From an uncultured Proteiniphilum sp. (GTDB lineage Bacteria; Bacteroidota; Bacteroidia; Bacteroidales; Dysgonomonadaceae), in the NCBI GenBank assembly GCA_927407015.1, contig CAKMJT010000005.1:1-64000 (forward strand): 64,000 nucleotides of DNA, in the 5' to 3' direction. A model generated the notes under the pieces. That model saw only the letters and a list, made by a program, of their open reading frames with translations. It was not told the DNA's origin and did no database searches. The translations under genes were made by a program, and so were the position numbers. Positions 44,588 to 52,395 of the stretch are shown one piece after another; positions within the stretch are counted from its first letter, which is position 1; each line of letters starts with the position of its first letter.

Positions 44588-46726
44588 TCAACTCACTGCA
44601 TACAGTTTCTCCATTGCTTTTGCCTCTACAAGCAGCTCGCGCGAGACATGGGCGATATTGTATATCAGTCCCGCTCTCCTGTTGGCTTCATCCTGTTGCA
44701 GTTTTTCAATGCTCTCCTCCCAGCAGTTGGCTGCCTGAAGCAACGGTTCGAGCTGTGACTCATCGGCAGAACCCGTCAGCAGTTCGGTCACGTAGTGAAG
44801 CACCACACTCACATCGCGACAAAACGTGCGTTCCTCCGGTGTAAGGTATTCCGCATGCTTATGGATGCCGAAGGCAGAGATATAGGAGAGCAGTGCGTGG
44901 TTCAGATTGGTAAGTTTAAAAGCGCTTTCCTCGTATTGCCGGGTCTTTTTGGGTTCCAGCCGCATCCCTTTCCAGGCGGAGGTAAGTGCATTGTCGGCGT
45001 TATAAGCAGTGCGCCGGTTATGAAGATACGCTTCTTCCGTGACCGTCCCTTCATAGATGCTCTCGAAATAGCGCTTGTTCTTCATCACCGCATGCAGCAA
45101 CAATTGCGGCAACTGCCTGTACTGCCAGTCGGGCCACACAAACCGCACCACCAGATAGGCTATGGCACCTCCGATAAGGGTATCCATAATACGGGGGAAC
45201 ATCACTGCAATCCCCTGACTGGAAAGGAGGTTGAAAGCAGCAAGGACGTAAATGGTGATAAATATAGCGGCTACAATATAGTTTTTTTTCAGCCAATAGA
45301 AGAAAAGGTAAATAGCGGTGAGCAGGAGCAGAATCTGCCCGGCGAGCGTAGGCAGCAGATGGGCTAAGGTCACCCCGAGGATGACCCCGAGAAGGGTTCC
45401 GAAAACACGGTGGAATAGACGCATTCGCGTAGCGCTGTAGGTCTGCTGGAAGACAATCAGCGAGGTGAGCAGTATCCATGCTCCCTTCTCGAAATGAAAC
45501 AGTTGCATGATGCCATACCCCAGCAACCAGCTGAGCGTGAGGCGTACGGCAAACTTAAAACGGGGATGTGCCGTGGTAAGCAGGTCGGCAAAACGCGTTC
45601 TCTCCGGTTTACGGGTATTGAACACGGTGACGTCTATCTGCGCACTAAGGGTCTCTTCCTCCCGCAGATTCTGTTCAAGTCCCATCAGGTTTCTGATCAA
45701 CAGGGAGAGCGTGAGATAGTGAGATCCTCCCCTCTCCTCTTCCAGCATTATCTGTACAGCCGACAGCGTCCATTTCAGTGACAATGGGTGTCTGTAAGGC
45801 TGGTCCGTCAGCAGTGAGTCGCCATACAGATGCATGGCCTTTCCCAGTTCCCGCATCAACTGACCAAACCCTTCCATCAGTTCACGGTTGTCCACCTCAC
45901 GTGTCAGCAGGTCGTACTGCTCGTGGCTGGAGATGGCCCGCTCCTGCATCTCCTGCAACAGGAACCATTTCTTATAGTAGTCATCCACCAACGGGCGTGT
46001 CTCCTGGTTGCTCTCTGCGGAGTAACTGTAGAGATTATTCTTGCAGGTCTCGATCTGCTGGGCCAGCTCAATATTCTTCTGTGCCAGCTGGTTTCTGACC
46101 TTCATCTGCACCTGCGGGTTGCTGGGAAAGAGATTGGCTTTCAGGTCGATATATTCCGCCAGATAGTGGAAGCCACGCGCCAGCTGTTCCTTGAGCAGGC
46201 GGTAAGGTCTGTAATGCAGCAACAGGATGGAAACGACTGAATAGCAGGTCGCGCCGAAGGTGTAGAGCACGGGCTGGTAGAACCATCTCTCGCTGTTACC
46301 TGCTCCCATCATCGTATATACAAAGATGAGCATTGCCCCGAAAGTGACACCCTGCATTCTTGCGTTCGTTCCTCCTGCCAGTGTCAGTGAGAAGGTGAGG
46401 AGGCAAAGCAGCGCGGCAAACAAAGGAGGGAATGGTAATAAAATACCCACCAGGCTGCTGGTTATAAAAAAGAGGATCAGGGCTATCGAGGCGGATTTCA
46501 TGCGTCCCCGCGGATGTACATCTGTCTCCCCCAGCGCCATGGTCACCACGCCCAGTGCCAGGGTGGTGGCGATGAATGAATTGTGGAACAGCAACTCGGC
46601 AGGAATCAGCAGAAAGGCGATGGATACCGTCACCTTCAAAGCCCACAGATGAGAGGGGTTACTCCAGAAGACGCTGATCCAGAAATCACTGGCAGTCCTT
46701 TTGATACTGTTTAACCGGGTTGTCAT
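44588..46726 (-). CDS. FUSC-family (YccS/AaeB-like) membrane protein
   Basis: 712 residues. Two sets of transmembrane segments: about 5-6 in the N-terminal 180 residues (KVTVSIAFLLIPAELLFHN, SIALILFFITSSLVGILLPF) and a second set at about 395-520 (RLTLSWLLGYGIMQLFHF, WILLTSLIVFQQTYSATRMRLFHRVFGTLLGV in part). A helical cytoplasmic region lies between them. The FUSC fold is shared by aromatic-acid efflux proteins. The substrate is unknown, possibly aromatic acids. It precedes tsaD downstream by 166 bases but is probably a separate unit. Confidence 0.87.
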   Translation of the reverse strand: MTTRLNSIKRTASDFWISVFWSNPSHLWALKVTVSIAFLLIPAELLFHNSFIATTLALGVVTMALGETDVHPRGRMKSASIALILFFITSSLVGILLPFPPLFAALLCLLTFSLTLAGGTNARMQGVTFGAMLIFVYTMMGAGNSERWFYQPVLYTFGATCYSVVSILLLHYRPYRLLKEQLARGFHYLAEYIDLKANLFPSNPQVQMKVRNQLAQKNIELAQQIETCKNNLYSYSAESNQETRPLVDDYYKKWFLLQEMQERAISSHEQYDLLTREVDNRELMEGFGQLMRELGKAMHLYGDSLLTDQPYRHPLSLKWTLSAVQIMLEEERGGSHYLTLSLLIRNLMGLEQNLREEETLSAQIDVTVFNTRKPERTRFADLLTTAHPRFKFAVRLTLSWLLGYGIMQLFHFEKGAWILLTSLIVFQQTYSATRMRLFHRVFGTLLGVILGVTLAHLLPTLAGQILLLLTAIYLFFYWLKKNYIVAAIFITIYVLAAFNLLSSQGIAVMFPRIMDTLIGGAIAYLVVRFVWPDWQYRQLPQLLLHAVMKNKRYFESIYEGTVTEEAYLHNRRTAYNADNALTSAWKGMRLEPKKTRQYEESAFKLTNLNHALLSYISAFGIHKHAEYLTPEERTFCRDVSVVLHYVTELLTGSADESQLEPLLQAANCWEESIEKLQQDEANRRAGLIYNIAHVSRELLVEAKAMEKLYAVS

Positions 46727-46850
46727 TCTTGTCCTGTCTGATTAATCGTTTCGATTGTTACCGGGTCACTGGTTTCTTTCTTACAATGTAACATTCATGT
46801 CCATCAAAAGACTCAATCTTCGTCTTTGATAGCTGTACTCTGGCCTTCTG

Positions 46851-48449
46851 CTACAGTGTTACATCAACCCTGATCTTCCCCAGCAAGGCGTCGGGATGAT
46901 CACGGTAAGTGAAGCGATGTACATATTCCACACGCAACAATCCTAAGATATTGGTGAACCCAATGGTTCCTTCCAGATAAGGAGCAGATCCGTATCTGTA
47001 GGAAACAGCAGGGAACCTGTAGAGATCAGAGGTTTGCTCAGGATCGTTCTTGTCGCTCAATCTGCCATAGGAGGCTCTCAGTGAGAACAGCTCCTTTACT
47101 CCCAGCCTGTCCAGCAACGCTATTTTTGACAGCAACAGGTCATCACCCACGAACGTGGTTCGGAAGGTAACCTGTTCATCGGCCATGAACTCGAGAGCCC
47201 TGTTCAGGAAGAAAGCATTGTTCTCGATATGATGCCGCTGTCGCTGATTGGGATAGACCAGCAGGGGAAAGGGTACGGCATTCCATATTTTCATCACCTC
47301 ACCCACGGCATCGATCCTGCCGGCTTCACCCAGCAGGAACCGTTTCTGGGCAGAGAACTCCGAGCGGTGCCATGGCTTCTCCTCACCGAAGTAGTCGTAC
47401 TGCCCTATCGTATGAGAGAGGAAAAATACGGGACTGGTCATCTCAATAGGCCGGCGTTTGCGTTTCTGCTGTACGTAGGCATCTCTCACGGAATAACGCA
47501 GCTGTAGTCCCATTTCGGCTGTATTGAGTTCATGCGCAGACAAGATCATATCTCCCTGAAGTTGTTCAAATTGCAATGCACCCTCCGGTACCAATCGTGA
47601 TTTCCTCATCCAGATGGTATGTGCCAATCCGTTTTTATATTCTCTTTCGTAGTTGATCTCTGCAAAATTGCGGTAGGTGGCCTCGTTGAGCGATCGCCGG
47701 TAGGTGATCAGCAGCAGGTCGTTCAGTGCACGGGGATGCATCTCTCCAGGTGAATAGAGATCTTTCTCGTATACCATCCGCAGGTTGTTTTTGGGGAACT
47801 CCTCATCATGGTATGCTTTCCGGTCGAACGACCAGATGGCTTCGCCGCGGTACATGAGCTTCTGATCCCTGAAGCCGTAGGCAGCATATCCTTTCACGAA
47901 GAAGTGCGGACTCAGCCGTGCGTTGGAAGCGAGACCTGCCCTGAGGCGAACTCCTTCAATGGAGTTGTAGGTGGGAAAGGTCTGGATCCTGCCAAAATCG
48001 AACTTGTTGGTTTCAGGATCGCCCAATGAAATCCAGTCATTTATCACTAACAAAGCCGCCCTGTTCAGCAATGAGCCGAACTTCCCAAATTTCTCTGCCG
48101 CACCAGCCAGCGGTGAAATAGTATCCTGTCCCGTTTCCTGAGGCAGCAATGCAATGTGCAAAGCGGCAAGATTGAAGCTATCCGGTATGAGGTAGGTCAG
48201 ACGATACCCCTCCCCCATGCTCGACAGCCTGCTTTTCTTCAGCGAATCGGGAACCTGAAACGAGAATTTCCCCACGTTGTCGGCCACAGTACCAATCTGT
48301 GTATGCTCCACAAAAACAACGGCATAGGGTACCGGCGTCTTGTACAGTGCACCAACCACCTTACCTTTATAGTAACTGTTTTGCCCATAAAGCGTAATCT
48401 GTAGAATAGAAATCAGTACAATAAATATCGATTTTCTCATCATCTTCAT
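46851..48449 (-). CDS. DUF5686-type outer-membrane protein, short form
   Basis: About 532 residues from the ATG complement at 48449. A signal peptide (KSIFIVLISILQITLYGQ) is followed by a carboxypeptidase regulatory-like domain (about 22-110, YYKGKVVGALYKTPVPYAVVF). The C-terminal DUF5686 barrel part begins at about 150 (RIQTFPTYNSIEGVRLRAGL and FVKGYAAYGFRDQKLMYRGE) and ends with the strand LLGKIRVDVTL. Usual DUF5686 proteins are about 800 residues; the middle part is lacking here, so this is a compact member. A TATCTTTG box on the minus strand (48520-48527) lies about 75 bases upstream. Confidence 0.78.
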   Translation of the reverse strand: MKMMRKSIFIVLISILQITLYGQNSYYKGKVVGALYKTPVPYAVVFVEHTQIGTVADNVGKFSFQVPDSLKKSRLSSMGEGYRLTYLIPDSFNLAALHIALLPQETGQDTISPLAGAAEKFGKFGSLLNRAALLVINDWISLGDPETNKFDFGRIQTFPTYNSIEGVRLRAGLASNARLSPHFFVKGYAAYGFRDQKLMYRGEAIWSFDRKAYHDEEFPKNNLRMVYEKDLYSPGEMHPRALNDLLLITYRRSLNEATYRNFAEINYEREYKNGLAHTIWMRKSRLVPEGALQFEQLQGDMILSAHELNTAEMGLQLRYSVRDAYVQQKRKRRPIEMTSPVFFLSHTIGQYDYFGEEKPWHRSEFSAQKRFLLGEAGRIDAVGEVMKIWNAVPFPLLVYPNQRQRHHIENNAFFLNRALEFMADEQVTFRTTFVGDDLLLSKIALLDRLGVKELFSLRASYGRLSDKNDPEQTSDLYRFPAVSYRYGSAPYLEGTIGFTNILGLLRVEYVHRFTYRDHPDALLGKIRVDVTL

Positions 48450-48519
48450 ATATCCTGGTCCGACGTTCAGGTCAGGCAAGGCAATTTTATTTTTTTTTGG
48501 CAGTAAGAGTAGAACGCCA

Positions 48520-48527
48520 CAAAGATA
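48520..48527 (-). promoter_or_regulatory. Promoter -7 box of the DUF5686 gene
   Basis: TATCTTTG on the minus strand, between the ettA stop and the DUF5686 start. Confidence 0.55.
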
Positions 48528-48543
48528 AAAATCTTACATCCTG

Positions 48544-50223
48544 TTACAATTTCCTGTATCGTACCCGTTTCGGCTCTACATTGCCGAGACGCATCTTCTT
48601 GTTCTCCTCATACTCGCTGTATGAGCCTTCAAAGTAAAACACCTCGGAATTACCCTCGAAGGAGAGGATGTGCGTACAGATACGATCCAGGAACCAGCGG
48701 TCGTGGGAGATCACCACGGCACAGCCGGCGAAGTTCTCCAGTCCCTCTTCCAGTGCACGGAGTGTGTTCACGTCGATATCGTTCGTCGGCTCATCGAGCA
48801 GCAGCACGTTCGCCTCAGCTTTAAGGGTGAGTGCCAGATGCAGGCGGTTACGCTCCCCGCCCGACAGCACACCGCACAGCTTCTCCTGATCGGCACCGGT
48901 GAAGTTAAACCGTGCCAGGTAAGCACGTGAGTTGATCTCTTTGCCTCCGACACGGATAAACTCCGTACCTCCGGAGACCACCTGATAGACTGTTTTGGCA
49001 GGATCGATGGCTTCATGTGCCTGATCCACATAAGCAGTTACAACAGTCTCCCCTACTTCGAACGTCCCCTTATCGGGTGTCTCCTTGCCCTGGATAAGGC
49101 GGAAAAGGGTGGTTTTACCCGCACCGTTGGGTCCGATTACGCCCACAATACCGTTGGGTGGCAGCATGAAGTTGAGGTTATCGAACAGCAGCTTATCACC
49201 GAAGGCTTTGGCCACTCCCCGGGCATCGATCACCTTGTTCCCCAGTCGCGGCCCATTGGGGATAAAGATCTCCAGTTTCTCTTCACGTTCTTTCTGGTCC
49301 TGATTCAGCAATTGCTCATACGAGTTCAGACGTGCCTTTCCTTTAGCCTGACGGGCTTTGGGGGCCAGGTTGATCCAGTCGAGCTCACGCTCCAGCGTCT
49401 TACGGCGCTTGCTGACCTGCTTTTCTTCCTGTGCCATCCGCTTTGTTTTCTGCTCCAGCCATGAGGTGTAATTTCCCTTGTAGGGAATGCCTTCACCACG
49501 GTCCAGCTCGAGAATCCAGCCGGCCACATGATCGAGAAAGTAACGGTCGTGGGTGATACAGATCACCGTACCTTTGTATTGCTGCAGATGCTGCTCGAGC
49601 CAGTCGATGGACTCGGCATCGAGGTGGTTGGTGGGCTCATCGAGCAGCAGTACATTGGGCTCCTGCAAGAGGAGGCGGCACAATGCCACCCGGCGGCGTT
49701 CCCCCCCCGACAGATGACCTATCTGTTCATCTTCTTCCGGACAGCGGAGGGCATCCATGGCCCGCTCCAGCCTGTTGTCGATACTCCAGGCGTCAGCAGC
49801 ATCCAGCTTGTCCTGTAGCTCTGCCTGGCGGGCAAAAAGCTGGTTCATCTTCTCCTCATCATCGTAATACTCGGGAAGGCCGAATTTCAGGTTGATATCC
49901 TCATACTCAGCCAGCAGATCCATGACTGGCTGCACCCCTTCGCGTACAATCTCGATGACCGTTTTATGGTCATCCAGCTTGGGGTCCTGCTCCAGGTAGC
50001 CAACCGTAAAGCTTTTATCTGACACCACCTCACCCTGGTACTCTCTTTCAATGCCCGCGATGATTTTCAGCAATGTCGATTTTCCCGATCCGTTCAATCC
50101 GATGATACCTATTTTTGCCCCATAGAAAAATGAGAGATATACATCCTTTAATACCTGCTTGTGTGGAGGGAAGGACTTACTGACCCCTACCATGGAGAAA
50201 ATAATTTTCTTGTCGTCTGACAT
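48544..50223 (-). CDS. ettA: Energy-dependent translational throttle protein EttA (ABC-F ATPase)
   Basis: 559 residues, a soluble ABC-F protein that binds the ribosomal E site and regulates entry into elongation according to ATP/ADP. Two ABC domains are visible. The first has the Walker A GLNGSGKST near 40 and signature LSGGERRRVALCRLL near 168. The second has GPNGAGKTT near 358 and LSGGERNRLHLAL near 445, with a linker between the domains. Length and motif set fit EttA. A minus-strand TATCTTTG box (complement of 50314-50321) lies about 90 bases upstream. Confidence 0.93.
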   Translation of the reverse strand: MSDDKKIIFSMVGVSKSFPPHKQVLKDVYLSFFYGAKIGIIGLNGSGKSTLLKIIAGIEREYQGEVVSDKSFTVGYLEQDPKLDDHKTVIEIVREGVQPVMDLLAEYEDINLKFGLPEYYDDEEKMNQLFARQAELQDKLDAADAWSIDNRLERAMDALRCPEEDEQIGHLSGGERRRVALCRLLLQEPNVLLLDEPTNHLDAESIDWLEQHLQQYKGTVICITHDRYFLDHVAGWILELDRGEGIPYKGNYTSWLEQKTKRMAQEEKQVSKRRKTLERELDWINLAPKARQAKGKARLNSYEQLLNQDQKEREEKLEIFIPNGPRLGNKVIDARGVAKAFGDKLLFDNLNFMLPPNGIVGVIGPNGAGKTTLFRLIQGKETPDKGTFEVGETVVTAYVDQAHEAIDPAKTVYQVVSGGTEFIRVGGKEINSRAYLARFNFTGADQEKLCGVLSGGERNRLHLALTLKAEANVLLLDEPTNDIDVNTLRALEEGLENFAGCAVVISHDRWFLDRICTHILSFEGNSEVFYFEGSYSEYEENKKMRLGNVEPKRVRYRKL

Positions 50224-50313
50224 ACTTTATTTTATATTTCTGATTGTTAATAACTTGTTACAAATTCCCGAAAGCTTTTCGGGGATGATTACATTCCGGG
50301 TCGAATGCGGGCA

Positions 50314-50321
50314 CAAAGATA
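50314..50321 (-). promoter_or_regulatory. Promoter -7 box of ettA
   Basis: TATCTTTG on the minus strand, 91 bases before the ettA start. Confidence 0.6.
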
Positions 50322-50424
50322 GTGAAAAGGATGGAATATGGGAAATATCACCCTGTTACCGAATCGAAAAAACAGAAGGATGAATGCAGGAATTGTCAGA
50401 TTGAGGCAGGTTGTATTTATCAGA

Positions 50425-50538
50425 TCATGAACGACAGAAAAACAGCTCAATCTTATCGCTACTTTCAAAGACACTCATATCTCCGCCCGTTTCGGCAATG
50501 ATGGTCATAGCCGCTATTTGGCTTATCCCGGGAATGGT
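50425..50538 (-). pseudogene. IS110-family transposase fossil
   Basis: The minus frame (stop complement 50425-50427) reads TIPGISQIAAMTIIAETGGD, then MSVFESSDKIE. This is the conserved helix-hairpin-like region of IS110/IS116/IS902 transposases (IPGIxxxxAxxIIAExGDxxxF). Only 38 codons remain and a stop precedes them. No inverted repeats are found, which is normal for IS110. It is a fossil at the edge of a gene-poor 645-base gap. Confidence 0.7.
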
Positions 50539-50619
50539 TTAGGCTCAATTACCCCATGGCACTATATATTCCATTATTGCATGTTTCAACAATACTCATT
50601 TTTATCGCATAATTCAGCA

Positions 50620-50796
50620 ATAATTCGTACTATTGCATCTTCAAACTTTGCTGAGCTTTGGTATAGCAATGATTGCAGGGATCATCGTGGTAAAACCACT
50701 GGCAGTTTAATGCTCTTTACCGCATCGCTGCTGCTTCTACCTGGCGTTTGGTTGTTTTCAGGAATGAGGTCTATGCAGAATGACCGGAACTTATAA
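50620..50796 (+). pseudogene. HdeD-like membrane protein remnant with a frameshift
   Basis: One frame reads LSFGIAMIAGIIVVKPLA and then hits a stop. After a single-base shift (inside GGCAGTTTAATG near 50701-50712) the other frame continues with GSLMLFTASLLLLPGVWLFS and GMRSMQNDRNL. Together they look like the last two membrane segments of a small HdeD/DUF308-type protein. Everything upstream is lost. The family assignment is tentative. Confidence 0.4.
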
Positions 50797-50868
50797 ATTA
50801 ATAATTTACAAATAACGTATAATATACTGAATAACAGATATTATTATACGATTGAAACAAGAATAATA

Positions 50869-51246
50869 ATGATTAGGTCGATTCTCATTGTGGGTTTGGG
50901 TGGCTTTATAGGAACTGTATTTCGATTTCTGATTTCAAGATATTTCCAGCTACACCTCTTTTCGGTTTTTCCGTGGGGCACCTTCACCGTGAATATAATC
51001 GGGAGTTTTATCATCGGTATACTGTTCGGCCTGTCGGAAAAAGGGGATATCCTGTCCTCCGAATGGCGACTCTTCCTCACCGTAGGCATTTGTGGCGGGT
51101 TCACCACCTACTCTACTTTCTCCAATGATGCATTTATCCTGTTGCAGAACAATGAATTCATCCGGTTTGCAACCTATTCTGGATTAAGTTTCGTGCTGGG
51201 TCTTTTTGCCGTCTATTTCGGCAGATTAATCATTAAAGCAATTTGA
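50869..51246 (+). CDS. crcB: Fluoride channel CrcB
   Basis: A 125-residue fluoride-specific ion channel (Fluc) with four membrane segments: RSILIVGLGGFIGTVFRFLI, FPWGTFTVNIIGSFIIGILF, FLTVGICGGFTTYSTFSNDA (the Thr/Ser-rich conserved break) and FATYSGLSFVLGLFAVYFGR. Normal length; the functional unit is a dual-topology dimer. It is followed after one base by the DUF190 gene, its usual partner. No fluoride riboswitch core was recognised in the 72 bases upstream. Confidence 0.93.
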   Translation: MIRSILIVGLGGFIGTVFRFLISRYFQLHLFSVFPWGTFTVNIIGSFIIGILFGLSEKGDILSSEWRLFLTVGICGGFTTYSTFSNDAFILLQNNEFIRFATYSGLSFVLGLFAVYFGRLIIKAI

Positions 51247-51247
51247 C

Positions 51248-51619
51248 ATGGAAAACAATTCATCCGCTTTGGTTCTTCGCATTTACCTCAGTTCAACCGA
51301 CAAGTATAAAGAAGGATTGTTGTATGAACATATCGTATTGAAAGCTAAGGATTACGGTATTGCGGGAACAACCGTTTTTAAAGGTATTCTGGGATATGGA
51401 GCAAGCTCGGTGATTCATTCCTATAAGTTTTGGGAAGTGAGTGAGAAGCTGCCACTGGTCATCGAGATGATTGATTCCGAATCTAAAGTAGCAGCTTTCC
51501 TTGCAATCATCAAACCGGTTTTAGAGTCGGTCCGTTATGGTTGTCTGGTTACAACCGAAAAAACTAATATCATCCTGTATAAGAAGGGCATGAAACAGGA
51601 TAATAAAACCGGAAAGTAA
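51248..51619 (+). CDS. DUF190 protein (CrcB partner)
   Basis: A 123-residue cytoplasmic protein of the DUF190 family, a ferredoxin-like P-II-related fold. It shows LRIYLSSTDKYKEGLLYEHIVLKAKDYGIAGTTVFKGILGYG (positions about 10-50), then VIEMIDSESKVAAFLAIIKP and GCLVTTEKTNIILYK. DUF190 genes are frequently next to crcB and are presumed to modulate fluoride export. It starts one base after the crcB stop and is surely in the same operon. Confidence 0.9.
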   Translation: MENNSSALVLRIYLSSTDKYKEGLLYEHIVLKAKDYGIAGTTVFKGILGYGASSVIHSYKFWEVSEKLPLVIEMIDSESKVAAFLAIIKPVLESVRYGCLVTTEKTNIILYKKGMKQDNKTGK

Positions 51620-51772
51620 AATATATCCCTATAAACTCATCGTGATATTATGCTGATTTAAGGTGGCTCTCTATCTCTAATCTTCTTATTTATATTTTAT
51701 TAGTAATTCAGTTTTGAACAATTGAAAAAATCTGTATGTTCAAATCATGTGCATTATATGAATTAAATAAAA

Positions 51773-52234
51773 TTGAAGATGATGGATTACTTAAAAAATC
51801 AAATTGAAACGTTGAATGATCTTATATTGATCAACAACGACAGAGTAGAGGGCTATCAAAAAGCGATTGAAGAATTGAAAGCCGATGATGCCGACCTGAG
51901 AATCCTGTTTCAGGAGAGAGTAAACCAAAGCAAATCCTTCCACACCGAGTTGGCCGCCGAGATTGCCAAAACTGGTGAAGAGATCAAAGAGGGTACATAT
52001 CTTAGTGGTGAGATTTATCGTGCCTGGATGGATGTGAAGGCATTCTTCTCCGGAGCAGACAGAAAAACAATCCTCGACAACTGCGAAAATGGGGAAGATG
52101 CAGCTCTCATAGCATATGAAAAGGCACTGAAATGTGAAGATCTTACTCCTGAACAACGCACCCTGATTATTCGTCAACAGGCAAAGATCAAGGCCTCCCA
52201 CGACATGATCAGGGCGATGAGAGATGCGCTTTGA
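51773..52234 (+). CDS. DUF2383 (PA2169-like) four-helix bundle protein
   Basis: 153 residues. The sequence TLNDLILINNDRVEGYQKAIEELKADDADLRILF is characteristic of the DUF2383/PA2169 four-helix-bundle family (ferritin-like fold). A long helical C-terminal half ends KASHDMIRAMRDAL. Such proteins are often next to catalase, YciF and other stress genes; their role is unknown. It precedes the catalase HPII gene by 161 bases, which fits a stress-linked group. Confidence 0.82.
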   Translation: MKMMDYLKNQIETLNDLILINNDRVEGYQKAIEELKADDADLRILFQERVNQSKSFHTELAAEIAKTGEEIKEGTYLSGEIYRAWMDVKAFFSGADRKTILDNCENGEDAALIAYEKALKCEDLTPEQRTLIIRQQAKIKASHDMIRAMRDAL

Positions 52235-52395
52235 TTGAATACCTGTTGGATATTATCCCTAAGAATCAAGAAAGACAGCACTCATCACATCCGGATTTGA
52301 GATTCCATGTTCGATACCCGGGTCTCATCAAAGGATGATTGTCCGATCTTGATTTGTATCTGTGAATCATTATTGGATTGAATAAAAAATTACCC

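Noticed and set aside
50797-50868. Fluoride riboswitch before crcB
   Set aside because: No GGnGATG-type conserved core or pseudoknot partner was found in the 72 AT-rich bases.
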